Source: Epiperipatus broadwayi
Lineage: Eukaryota; Onychophora; Udeonychophora; Euonychophora; Peripatidae
DNA: 64,000 nucleotides
Direction of reading: 5' to 3'
NCBI GenBank assembly: GCA_028023455.1
Contig: JAQFVV010000351.1
Span: 622,001 to 686,000 of the forward strand
Positions 22,801 to 33,570 of this stretch are shown here, piece by piece. The first letter of the stretch is position 1, and each line of letters starts with the position of its first letter. The position numbers were made by a program, and so were the translations under genes. The notes below the pieces were generated by a model. That model was not told the DNA's origin, searched no databases, and was given only the letters and a program-made list of their open reading frames with translations.

Positions 22801-23377
22801 TAGTGTTATTTTTAATTGCCTGAATTATATTACTAAAATGCAAAGGTGAACTTGTTGTTAAATATTTCGTATATAATACATATATGAAAATATCTTATCA
22901 ATTCTATTAATATTTTATTTATTTCTCCCCCCCCTTAATTTACGATTAATTATCGAGTATATTTTATTACAATATAAACTTGACTGTTTTTTTTGTAAGT
23001 GAATGGAACATATATGTTTCATATTTTTTGATATGATATTATGAATAAAATAATAAATCTCTTTTAAAAATTATATTAGTAAATGAATAAGGATTTTCAA
23101 CAATATAAAATCTATAAAGAAATAATAACTATTTAAATTATTAAGAATATAAATAAAAATATAATTTCAAAAATATGTAAACAGATTGTATTATATTTAT
23201 TATACAACTAATTATAGTATACACATTTAAAGGGTAAAATTATTTTTTATTGAATAAAATAATAATAATAATAATGTAAACAATAATAAAATATAATAAT
23301 TGGCGCATTTTCTTCAATTGAAACCAAAAATCGAATTTTTAATAAAAACCTAAATTTCTTCAAAGAACATGTTAACA
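19815..23377 (-). repeat. Right arm of giant inverted repeat
   Basis: Reverse complement of 15473-19195, starting at CTTAAGAGTCATTGG (19815-19829) and running into the gap at 23378. Both tandem duplications and the hammerhead element of the left arm are mirrored here. Differences from the left arm are mostly one- to three-base indels plus C-runs (about 20399-20409, 21645-21653, 22927-22934) where the left arm has T/A or short C tracts. That pattern looks like sequencing error as much as divergence. Confidence 0.85.
21430..21990 (-). mobile_element. Right-arm mirror copy of the hammerhead element
   Basis: Reverse-complement counterpart of 16935-17520. The flanking TSD-like ends are recognisable, but the hammerhead region is heavily corrupted (a C-run at 21645-21653 and many indels) and no intact core remains. 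Confidence 0.7.
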
Positions 23378-23877
23378 NNNNNNNNNNNNNNNNNNNNNNN
23401 NNNNNNNNNNNNNNNNNNNNNNNNNNNNNNNNNNNNNNNNNNNNNNNNNNNNNNNNNNNNNNNNNNNNNNNNNNNNNNNNNNNNNNNNNNNNNNNNNNNN
23501 NNNNNNNNNNNNNNNNNNNNNNNNNNNNNNNNNNNNNNNNNNNNNNNNNNNNNNNNNNNNNNNNNNNNNNNNNNNNNNNNNNNNNNNNNNNNNNNNNNNN
23601 NNNNNNNNNNNNNNNNNNNNNNNNNNNNNNNNNNNNNNNNNNNNNNNNNNNNNNNNNNNNNNNNNNNNNNNNNNNNNNNNNNNNNNNNNNNNNNNNNNNN
23701 NNNNNNNNNNNNNNNNNNNNNNNNNNNNNNNNNNNNNNNNNNNNNNNNNNNNNNNNNNNNNNNNNNNNNNNNNNNNNNNNNNNNNNNNNNNNNNNNNNNN
23801 NNNNNNNNNNNNNNNNNNNNNNNNNNNNNNNNNNNNNNNNNNNNNNNNNNNNNNNNNNNNNNNNNNNNNNNNNNNNN
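23378..23877. other. Assembly gap (500 Ns)
   Basis: Exactly 500 Ns, probably a placeholder of unknown true size. It starts at the last base that can be matched to the outer end of the left arm. The long reading frames that cross it are artefacts. Confidence 0.99.
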
Positions 23878-25575
23878 AAGGTTGTAACATAATCAAGGAA
23901 ATAATGACTAAGTAATATGGAGTACCAACAAGGGAAAAACAAAAATAAATAAATAATAAAACAGGAAATAAAGCAAAAGAACAGAGCCAATCCCTATCCA
24001 GTAATAGCTTCAGTAACATCTGTGCACCTAATAACTATTGAAATGCAACTGTCTATAATATTCTGAGCACTTTATTTTTATAGTGAACAAATCTGTAACA
24101 TTCAATTAAGACAATATATTATAAAGACGTTATCTTGATTATTGTAATAACAATTGTAACCTGGTTGTAACTGGAAAACTTGTAGCACATAATCTATGTA
24201 ACCATTACTGTATTCTTTTGAGACAATAAAGGCCTTTTGAAACATAATAATAATAGTAATAATAATAATAACATCAACAACAACAACAATAGCATCAACT
24301 TCTTTCTTCAATCACAATTTTCTTTTTTATATTTAATTTGAAATAAAAGTGTCAGTCATTCATAAATTAATTAATTTAATCAAACTTTTATTTCATCATA
24401 AATATAATATCCAAAATAAATGTATTTTTTACAATAAAAAAGTATGTATTATTTTTTAATTTTTAGTAGTTAGATATTTTGCAACATATATTTTGTAACT
24501 ACTTAAATATCTAAACAACGTCACTATATTTCAAATACTTGAAATAAAGTTCATACATGTTTAAAATTATTTACACACGATTTTTGTGTCTATGATGGCA
24601 ATTTTATAAAAATCAAGTTTTAGTTAAACAATCAATAGAAATTAATATTTTATTTCTAATTTAGTTTTTTTCTATTTGATTTAACTGTAAATTAGTGAAA
24701 TAGTCTTAAAATTTAGTGGAAACATAATTTTTTTAAAAAATAACTGCTATTTATTGCACAATACTGAAAATTTTATTGAACCAATAACACTGCATTTTAA
24801 AATTCAGTCCACCAACAATTTTAGGCTGGACAATGGGCTGGTCAACTCGTAAATATTGTATTTTCGTTAATACCTAACCAAATGTAAAAAAAAAAAACCC
24901 TAGGAAAATCTGTATGCTAGAAATATGTTAAAAATTGATTAAATAATGTGATAAAATTAAAGAAAAAAGCAAACAAACAAAACTTCTAAATTAAGTGAAA
25001 GCAGTTAAAATATGCTTTAAAGAAAAAAAACTCTTATTTATTTATTTTTGTCTTTTATATAAAATATCATTAAATATGAAAATCACAAAGATATATATAT
25101 ATATAAAATAGGTATAAAGTAAAATATTAACAATAAACATTTTTATTGCAAAATGAAGTCTCTTCATCCTTATTATATATAATGTCATTCTATGTCTTTT
25201 TACTATCATTTTCGATCCCGTTTAAGACATCCTAAATCTAGCTGTAGCAAGAAGTTTAGTGTTAATTGAAAGAATACATTTTAATTTCTTTTTAAGATAT
25301 TATAGAAGCTAAGCAGAGCAATTTATTCCAAATATTCATCACATTGGAGTTATTATTACTCTGTAATAATTCATGTAACAATTAAAAATAGATAGAGTGC
25401 TCACCAATATACAATATCCAGAATAATGATTTAATTTGAATTTTATGTCTGAGTTTAAGATCAAGAAGCATTATGATCTATCTTCACAATTGGCTAATAG
25501 TTCTTACTTCAAATAACAGTTGAATTTTATCTTTTAATTTAAACATATATTTACAATTATAAAAAATAAAACTAA
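23878..25575. other. AT-rich sequence with ATA/ACA microsatellite
   Basis: No gene recognised. A trinucleotide-rich tract (AATAATAAT, then ACAACAACA) lies at about 24245-24300, and TA repeats occur near 25092-25105. Confidence 0.6.
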
Positions 25576-25579
25576 ATTA

Positions 25580-26930
25580 CATCCCTTATTCCTAGGAAGA
25601 TGAAAAGTCATCAGCTAAGGCAATCATTAGCAGCTGAAGAACAGAGTATGCTAAAATTCTCCTGAATTTGAATCCAAGTTTGGATACTTAAAATTTCAGA
25701 TCACTTTCATGAGAAAAAGACTATATGGATTGGAAGAAATGTTTACAAAGAGATCTTGTTGGACTCTGTGAAGTTAAAAGAAAATATGAAATGGCAATTG
25801 CTTTAAAACATGGGCATATACTTTACTACAAAGATACAAGTATTGACAACAGAAATGGTATATGATTCTTTCTAAACAAATAGAAAGAGCATCATTGTAA
25901 AGATTTCTAATATACATTTTGACATCTGTTATTATGCATTGTTTTATTTTTTGTTCTTATAGGAATATTTAAAAAATTTTAATGTTTCTCATTTGCTTTT
26001 TTATTTATAATACTTTTATTTCATGTAAGTTTCTAATATAACAAACAGAGTGGACAAGAATAGTCAATCATATTAATGGAAAATAACATATACAGAGAAT
26101 TTGGATTTAAACCCAAGAAGTTCTATTGCAATGAAAAAGTAGAAGCTTTTTATATAGTAGTATAAAATGGTTTTGACCAAAAAAACAATATTTTAAAATT
26201 GATATAGTATATTTTGGTGTTAGAAGTGGTATCAAATGAAGGACAGCTATGGTAATAGAAATAAAAGAGAACATAAAATTGTGGAATTGATAGTAAAAGA
26301 GAAACTATTATTATGAATTCTTTCTTTGAGAAAAAATAGGATATAGATGCATCCAAACGAAATTACAGCAGGATTGGATTATATTTTGACTAAGAGAAAA
26401 TATAAATTATAATGTTATTAATAGATTTAATACAGAAAACAATTGTCTATCAAATATAAAATATTGGTTAATTTGAAACTACAAACACAGAAACTATTCA
26501 AAAATACAGCATTAATAGTAGATTTTTTTAATTTTCAGAAATATTTCAATATAATTAAATTACAGCTTGCAAATCATTTAAAAACATTAACAGATTTTGA
26601 GAAAGGTTCAGATTTTAATGGAATCAATTAAAAGATAACTGATTTGATATTAAGAATTTCAAGAAGGATCACTGATATTAAAAAGAAGCAATTTATCAGT
26701 ATTTCTTTACCGAAACAAGTGAAGATATGATGAAAAGAAGGAATTTGACTATTTCTTAAAAGATTCATTAAGAATTATTTAACATCTAGTGTTTTGTAAA
26801 ATAGTATGAAAAAAACTTAATAAGATATTAAAAAATAGAAATGTGAATTGGCAAAAAATGCTATGGAAAAAATTTGATCTATGCAATAATTAGAATATAA
26901 GACATGGAGAACAAGAATTAAAAACCACAG
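25580..26930 (+). mobile_element. RTE-type LINE fossil (copy E)
   Basis: Plus-strand remnant of the same RTE family as the copies at 37-40 and 57-60 kb. The leader (25580-25690) aligns to the leader of copy 2; then DLVGLCEVKRK and HGHILYYKDT (about 25760-25840) match the endonuclease start. A poorly matching stretch of about 250 bp follows, then GNRNKREHKIVEL (about 26250-26290), an RFNT trace, and the linker region QLANHLKTLTDFEKGSDFNGIN (about 26565-26632). No RT domain was seen; the copy fades near 26930. Stops throughout. Confidence 0.65.
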
Positions 26931-29089
26931 TCATTTCCTTAATATACTCAATCATTTCTATAATTAAAGTTATTTATTCCTACATATGCAGCCAGATATA
27001 TTCTACAAAAAATCTCATAAATTCCTTGCACATTAAGAGAAATTATGTCTTTAGACTGATCACAATATTATTAACTTTTAGGTTTGTTTCATAAAAACCT
27101 TATACTTAGTCATAAAATTTTTACCTATCTGAAAAAAAATTAAAACTCCAACTGAACTTACATTCCCATTTGCTGTTGTGATAAGTAGAAATATTAACCA
27201 TTACCCTGTGATAGCCTTCTATTTACATTTATATATGTTCTCCAAAAGTGTGTGCACATTTAGGTATATACGTTATTTCATAATATAATATTTAATTGAA
27301 AATAACATAAAAAAACTTATTTGTATATTTAAAAAAAATATCTAATGCTTAAAGATTTACATTCTAAATTTCTGTATTGTAAAATTTACTTTTTTTTAAA
27401 AAAAAATAACTCTTTCATTTTTTGTTATTAAATAATATATTGAAATTTATTTTAACAACCTTCCAAGTAAATGTTTATTTTGTATGTCTGTAAAAGTTGA
27501 GAGTATAATTTGAATAGCAAGTATGTTGCTCTCTTTAAAAAGTAATATTACATGTACATATTTTACTTTTAATAATAAGTGAAAACTTTATTTTATCTTG
27601 TTACAAAATTCTGGCAGTTTCTATAATCAATTATCATGATAAATGTGTCAGAGTAATAACAAGAACAGGAGCAAGTGGAAGCTAAATTTCTATAGCTGCA
27701 CCAACAAATATTTATGTATTTTTTTGTGTATGATAAATTTGATTCTTATTTTTTATTTTTCATAAGCAGCATGGGATAATTTCCAATTTAAAAAGTAAAA
27801 TTAAATTCATACATCGTAAAAATTTCGTTTATAAGTAAATTTATATTAACAATATTCATATATGCTGCATGTATGTGTGTTTACATTATATGTGAGTAAA
27901 ATTATTCAAACATAAGAAACATTTAAATACATTACTGTATTTTAAATTTTTAAGCTTAATTTATATATATATTATTGAATAAAAGAAAAATGAATGTTAT
28001 TATCTTATAATTCATTCATAATTATTCCTAATATGCACTATTACTCTTTCACCCATTTTCTCGCAATTTGTTTATTCCGTTATTTTTGGTCTTTCTGAGT
28101 TTCATATGACACCTTTCTAGGTACTAATGAATATAGTAAGATTAAATGTTTGAAATATATTTCTTCTTTTTTTAATTTTATAATTTTTATTTTTGTCTTT
28201 CTATATTTGTTTTTCCTTCTGGAGTTAGAACAGTCACATTTATAGAGATGTATGGTAGTAATACAATGGATATATGCAGCTATATAATCACATAATAATA
28301 TCCCAAGCTGATCAATATCATAAATATTTAATCTGTTGCTAAAGCAGATTATTTTGTTGACAATTAGATCCGACGAACAAAAATAAAATTTATTAATTTC
28401 TCTTCTTATTCTTTAAAAGAATATATATGTTATAATTAAGCATGCTATTACACTTGCTAAGCAACTCCTCACTGGTACATAATTATATTTAAATATATAA
28501 ATATTTAATTTTTATTAAGCTTAAATGATTTTTTACTCAAAGAATATTACTCTTTTTAGTATTACGATAGTTAAATAAAATTTAATTAGAAAAAAAAAAT
28601 TGTGATTTCAGACAGATTTTTGGAAAATCTTATAAATTTATAAAAGGAAGAAAGCCTTATATTTTATTTTTCTATAAAAACAAAAAGAAATCTGATTATT
28701 TTTTATCCATTTGATAGAAAATGTTTCTATATTGATGTTAAAGAATACTTTAATGTTTATGATGTAACTCTAAATTTTAATTCTGGATTTTTATAAAGTT
28801 AATAAGTACACAAATGTTGATCAAATGCATTTGTTTTATCGCCCTCCTTCCAATATTGTCTAATCATTTCAATATGTTTTTGAGTAAAAACCCTAACATA
28901 TATACAAGTATCGTCAAATATACATTAATAAACTGTAAATTGAATTTTATTCTTACAGTTAACATTTTTTAGACTAATTATCCGTTAATGCAAATAAACA
29001 AAATAACAAAACAATTAAACTACATTCCACATAGTATATAAAATCATCCCAAATTTAAGCCAAATTGACCAACAACTATGTCATGCAAT
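26931..29089. other. AT-rich sequence without recognisable gene
   Basis: Short low-complexity ORFs only. No repeat family or RNA gene recognised. Confidence 0.55.
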
Positions 29090-29420
29090 TATTATCTCTT
29101 GTACCGGGTCAAACTGCGGAAACCACTTACTTGCACATATAATAAGTTTTGTCCGGTTTCAAACTCCTTCATAATACATTTATAATCTTATAAATGTTAC
29201 ATGAACGAACCGGCACATTCGAGCAAAATGGGAGATCTTATTGATAGCTTTAACTATCAACAATGGCCCATCTCGGCTGCTAGATTCAAACCCCTACTAT
29301 CCAAATACTTTATTCGTTTCGGGGTAAACCCCGGGGCACCAGCTAGTCTGAGGACTAACGTATTCAGGCAGTAGGCTCATAATCCAGCACTCGAAACATT
29401 CCCTAAAACTAGCTCAGTCT
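29090..29420. other. Locally GC-richer island with hairpins, unidentified
   Basis: Clearly less AT-rich than its surroundings, with several CG dinucleotides. Contains a perfect GGGGTAAACCCC hairpin (about 29321-29332), TGATAG...CTATCA (about 29240-29258) and a TAGTC...GACTA hairpin near 29345. No ORF of note. On the minus strand GGTTTGAATCT resembles a Pol III B box, but no matching A box was convincing. Could be part of an unrecognised mobile element or a regulatory region. Confidence 0.35.
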
Positions 29421-29749
29421 AATTTTAATTCAATAACAAAATTATACAAAATTTGTGGTGGAAAGAATTAATAAAAAAGTTGGTAAAAAGAATTGACGAC
29501 AAATAAAGTTTAAGTTTGAAGACATTTTATTTTAATTAACATTAATTAAGTTTAAAGATAATTTATTACCCAACATTAATTGACTAAATTTAAACATCTT
29601 TATAAATCTAATTTAACACACGCACATTTTTAAAGTAACACATTATAACACATATCTGGTGAAAAGCATAAATAATATGTGACATCGTTAAATTATCTCA
29701 CATTCACACACACGCACATAGATAGTTCATTTTATGCATGCTTAAGAGT

Positions 29750-30260
29750 TTCAAATTACTTTACTCGGTAGGATTGATGAATTACAGTGGTGGCTACTAT
29801 GTATAAATGATAATAAATAAATGTTTACCTAGGATTTTTGGAATGTGGATATTGCTTGTTGTTGGCTGCTTCTGATGGATTATATCTAACCGGTTAGATT
29901 TGGATGTTTCTTGAAGAGATTTTATGTGAATCTATTGGCTTTATTCTTGAAGACAGTTGAATGTTTGACGGAGGATTTCTGACTTGTTATGCAGACATTA
30001 TTTCACAGGCAGGTTTTGATGATCTTGTTGGGCCAAAAAGGCTGAAGCACGAGCGTATATTTCCAAAAGCTGCTCAGCAATGCATTTTTGTTTCTGAATA
30101 CATAATAGAAATGCACTGTTATCTCAACTGAAACAAGAATGTCACTGCAAACTAGACTGAAAAAACTGCAAACTCAAACTGGACGTCCAATAAAAATCTA
30201 GCTATTTATATATGCGAATTGTTTTCATTTTAATATCCTCCGGCAGTAATTAATCCTATG
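29750..30260 (-). promoter_or_regulatory. Possible minus-strand promoter or LTR fragment
   Basis: The minus strand has a TATA-type sequence TATATAAATAG (about 30222-30205), followed downstream by a less AT-rich region with CG dinucleotides running to about 29800. The arrangement would suit an LTR U3/R or a host promoter, but no LTR pair, primer-binding site or coding sequence was found. Confidence 0.25.
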
Positions 30261-31915
30261 ACAACGTGTTTTTTGATTGATTGTTTAATTAGTAGTAGCT
30301 ATTTCAAAACGTGTTGTTTTCATATCTTTAATTAGTAGCTCACCGCTATGTTGTTAAATACATTTCATTTCAATATTTATTTTCATGTGTTTTTCAATAT
30401 GATTTTAACACACATTTATTATATCTCTTATTAACAAGCATACATTTATTTACATTTGCATGCACATATATATTTTACTATTCTAAAATCAAAAATAATT
30501 TTAAGATTATTTTTCTTCTTTAATTTAAATGAAAAGATTTATATATTTTTTTAAACCTTTTAAATTGTATTTCATCTAATAATAATAAACTCTTTACTTC
30601 CTTTTTATAAAACCTTTAGTTTAACTTGTCTAATCAAGACTCCCCTTGCCTCTTTTAATGAATCAATTTTAACTTTTATTTCAAAACTAATGATAGAAAA
30701 CTATTTGACTCTTATCTTTTCGAAAACAAACTGTAATACACTCTTCAACATTTAAATACGTTTTTCTTTCACGAAAGATTATTTTAATAATTTTTTTAGA
30801 TAAATCAGTATGTGCCAATTTGGCCTTGGCACACTCTGTAATAACTATGGAATCATGACTGTACCTAATTGAAGGCAAATGTAATCTTTATGAAACTTTG
30901 GTTACTGTTATTTCACACTTTATTTTCTATTAAAATGATTGTTTTTGGAAATCTGATTTATACTATATATATATGTTCTGCATTACATATTTAATAACTT
31001 GTTTATTTACAAAGTTTTTGAATTATATGAATATATATATTTATTATAAAATGAGGAGGTAAGATCTCAGTAGTCCAAACAATCAAATCTGAAATATAAA
31101 TTCATTAAAGTATTTAACAGAAAATATTTAATCTTGAAAGAAAATTTATAAATCATTATTTGTTTAATATTATTAAAGACATCACATGAAAATACAATTC
31201 TATATTTTAAATAGACATTTGAGAAAGTTTATTATGGTTAACCAATTTTAAAAATAGCTATTTCTGTAGAAAACCATACTGATTAATACATTATTATTAT
31301 TATAAAGAATCACAGATTAACGCGTTACCAAATTACATGCCCTCAAAATAACAAAAAATTATAGCATGCAGTTTTTATTGTTGGCAACTGGAATAAAATT
31401 TTATTGATTTGAAAAAAGGTTTTTTGACACACTTTCTTTTCTGGTTATTATTATATATGTATCTATAATAACAATCATTATTGAAATCAAGAACTCAATC
31501 TTATATTAGGAGTGATATTTAAAAAAAAAACTATTCTTTTTCATTTTTTCTGAGAAATATAAAAAATAAATTATTTTAAAAAAATTTCTTGGAACATATT
31601 CAATATATTTTATTTATCTTTATTTTTTTTTATTTAGATGCTTATTTGTTATCAATTTGTAAAACAGACTCATTATCAAACTCTTTGAAACATGTTTCGA
31701 TTTATTGGAGGAGTTCCATAGAAAATCAAACTTCCTATTCTGAGATCATTTTCAAGATCTCTAATGGTTTATAAATGTAATTATTTTACATTTGAATTTG
31801 TAAAATCATTTGTAATATGTGATACACCATGTCATCTAGTTATTAGTTTCTTGTTAATATGTTAAGCCATGAGTCATTCATAGTTTTGATAGCATTTTTT
31901 GAAAATATATTACTC
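30261..31915. other. AT-rich sequence without recognisable gene
   Basis: ORFs of 61-63 codons only, without motifs. Nothing else recognised. Confidence 0.55.
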
Positions 31916-32060
31916 CAATGAGATATGTTGAACCATTTCCATCATGTATCAGTAAATGTTGAATGTATAGAAAATTTTAAATTTTATTTAACATTTTCAA
32001 ATACAAACAACTTGTTAGTAACATCACACAAATAGACAACATAGGTTAATAATTACGCAA

Positions 32061-32105
32061 TGTTTTGGGTGGTACTATTCTCTACTCTTCTTCAGGGGTT
32101 TCTGG
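32061..32105 (-). ncRNA. Hammerhead-like motif, left arm (degenerate)
   Basis: CUGAAGA on the minus strand, a GAGUAG-rich arm, then CAAAA instead of GAAA. Core base G12 is lost, so it is probably inactive. Confidence 0.3.
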
Positions 32106-32135
32106 GCTGACTGGGGACTGTATTCATGTAGGAAT

Positions 32136-32207
32136 CAAACTCACATCTTTAGATTCTTGAATATTGAATTTAAGGCAAATGCTCTAACCAACTGAGCTAT
32201 TCTGTCA
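32136..32207 (-). other. tRNA-like module, left arm
   Basis: The minus strand contains TAGCTCAGTTGGTTAGAGCA, a near-perfect tRNA D-arm and A box with GCTC/GAGC stem, and a B-box-like GAGTTTGATTCC about 50 bases later. An AATTCAATATTCAAGAATC insertion occupies the anticodon region, as in the other family B modules. This is the best-preserved A box of the four. Confidence 0.6.
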
Positions 32208-32285
32208 AAGGCTCAATTAGTTAGAACATTTGCCTTAAATTCGATATTCAAAAATCTAAAGGTGAGAGTTTGACTTCGATGCAAA
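32208..32285 (+). other. tRNA-like module, right arm
   Basis: Plus-strand counterpart of 32136-32207, meeting it head to head. A-box-like GCTCAATTAGTTAGAAC and degraded B-box GAGTTTGACTTC. Confidence 0.5.
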
Positions 32286-32310
32286 AACTGTCACTGGTCA
32301 TGTCAGCAAC

Positions 32311-32355
32311 ACCTGAAGAAGAGTGGAGAATAATACTACTCAAAACATTGTGTAA
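32311..32355 (+). ncRNA. Hammerhead-like motif, right arm (degenerate)
   Basis: CUGAAGA at about 32313-32319, a GAGU...ACUC hairpin, then AAAA in place of GAAA. Same family and same defect as the left arm. Confidence 0.3.
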
Positions 32356-32462
32356 TTACTAACCTGTGTTGTCTATTTGTGTTTTATTACTAACAAGTTG
32401 TTTGTATTTGAAAAAGTTTAAATAAAGTTAAAAATTACTATACATTTAACATTTACTGATAG

Positions 32463-33068
32463 ATGATGGAAATAATCCAACATATTATTATACCTAATAT
32501 ATCCAAAAAAAAGGATCATTATCAGAAAGATATTATTTTATACAATCGATATGTTGATGATGTTTTTGTTTGTGGAAAGCCAAATACTATTAATGATTTG
32601 TTCAAGGAATTAAATAATATAAAGGGCTTAAAGTGGATTAAAACAGATGAAAATTTAATGAGTATACAATTTTTAGATCTCAAGATAACCAGAAACAAGG
32701 ATAAACTGGATTACTATATGACTCTTAAACCAATAGCAAAAAGAGGATATATTCCATATGAATCAAAAGTACCAATGTCACATAAAATGGCAGGTTTGAA
32801 ATCCTTTTTATTTAGAAATGATAACCTTTGTAAATATGCATCAGATAAAACTAAAAATATTGAAACTTATTATAATGAATTGTTAAAAGTTGGATACAAT
32901 TACGATTCTGTTTATTATACTATTAAAAATTTTACTTATAAATATAAAAATAATAAAAGTGTTAATTCTTCTGATAAAAAATTGTGGATATCAATACCAT
33001 ATATTTCAAATCAACAGGCAAGTTTCATTAAGAAAATTTATAAAGGAATATGTGATATTGCATTTTAG
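32463..33068 (+). pseudogene. PLE reverse transcriptase, C-terminal half, element C
   Basis: 201-codon frame containing NRYVDDVFVCG (Arg codon at 32547), the catalytic YxDD motif of the palm with both Asp residues intact, followed by IQFLDLKITRNKD (the FLD block after the palm), a GYIPYES segment, and a thumb region ending in ISNQQASFIKKIY and a TAG stop. Family knowledge: PLE RTs resemble telomerase in fold and prime on nicked target DNA. Palm motifs A and B are absent because the 5' end is truncated, so this cannot work as a polymerase. The next 43 codons after the TAG are open in the same frame into the endonuclease. Confidence 0.85.
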
Positions 33069-33482
33069 GCACCACCTACATTAAATAAATTAATAAACAA
33101 TTCAAAGGATAAAACTTTATTTACAAATAAAAATTGTATCATTTACAAATGGACATGTGGGTGTGGCCACGGATATATAGGTGAATCGAGGTGCACGTTG
33201 GAAAAAAGAAGACAGGAACACTTATTGTTATTTAAAAGGGTTCAAAATACAAAACAAAATTTTAAAAATAATGATAATTTATCAGCTTCTGTCTTTTATG
33301 ACCATAATAAATCATGTATATATGGTTTTGATTTTAATTATAACAATGTAAAAATATTGGAAATTGAAAGAAATAATAATAAAAGGAAAATTAAAGAGGC
33401 GACGTTGATATGTAAATACAAGCAACATTTGGTTAATAGGCAAGCAGCAAACATTAAGATCACAGAATTATGGGAAAGTTGA
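33069..33482 (+). pseudogene. PLE GIY-YIG endonuclease, element C
   Basis: In frame with the RT after one TAG. Starts APPTLNKLINNSKDK, then IIYKWTCGCGHGYIGESR (about 33138-33190) with the Y...YIG signature and a CxC cysteine pair inserted between its halves, then LEKRRQEHL (helix with conserved Arg/His), SASVFYDHNKSC and LEIERNNNKRKIKEA near the end. All landmarks of PLE-type GIY-YIG domains are visible and the frame is open for about 138 codons. An ATG is not available near the domain start; expression would need readthrough of the TAG. Confidence 0.85.
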
Positions 33483-33514
33483 CATCATAGAATTATGGGA
33501 AAGCTGACATTTTA

Positions 33515-33570
33515 AAAATGATAGTTGACAAAGCCACAAGTTGGTTGAAAGCGCTCCTAAGTGGCGGTTA
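33515..33570 (+). ncRNA. Hammerhead-like motif downstream of PLE C
   Basis: About 40 bases after the endonuclease stop: UUGACAA (degenerate CUGANGA), AGCC-ACAAGUU-GGUU hairpin, GAAA at 33547-33550, then AGCGC...GCGGU able to form a stem III with one G-G mismatch and a following U at the cleavage position. Two core positions are non-consensus. The position matches hammerheads reported in PLE 3' regions. Confidence 0.35.

Larger units (their letters stand above)
31916..32487. mobile_element. Inverted pair of family B pLTRs (no coding sequence)
   Basis: A minus-strand pLTR (about 31916-32207) and a plus-strand pLTR (about 32208-32487) meet head to head at their tRNA-like modules. Each contains the same order: tRNA-like module, hammerhead-like motif, tail. 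The tails match those of B1/B2 at 4.7-7.2 kb. No endonuclease or RT lies between the arms. Its right end directly abuts the PLE C coding sequence, which belongs to a different family. Confidence 0.75.
32463..33482 (+). mobile_element. Penelope-like element C: RT C-terminal part and GIY-YIG
   Basis: The best-preserved PLE in the window. One reading frame from about 32490 to 33482 is interrupted by a single TAG at 33066-33068. It begins within the reverse transcriptase just before the YVDD motif, so the N-terminal RT is missing, and it ends with the complete GIY-YIG domain. The first ATG (32463) and about eight codons derive from the adjoining family B pLTR, so the apparent start is chimeric. 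Confidence 0.85.

Noticed and set aside
23247-24019. Long reading frames across 23.2-24.0 kb on both strands
   Set aside because: They consist almost entirely of untranslatable Ns from the 500-base gap.
29343-29400. CTGAGGA ... CGAAAC resembling a hammerhead core
   Set aside because: The intervening sequence does not form a stem II with proper closing pairs; TAGTC/GACTA forms a competing hairpin.
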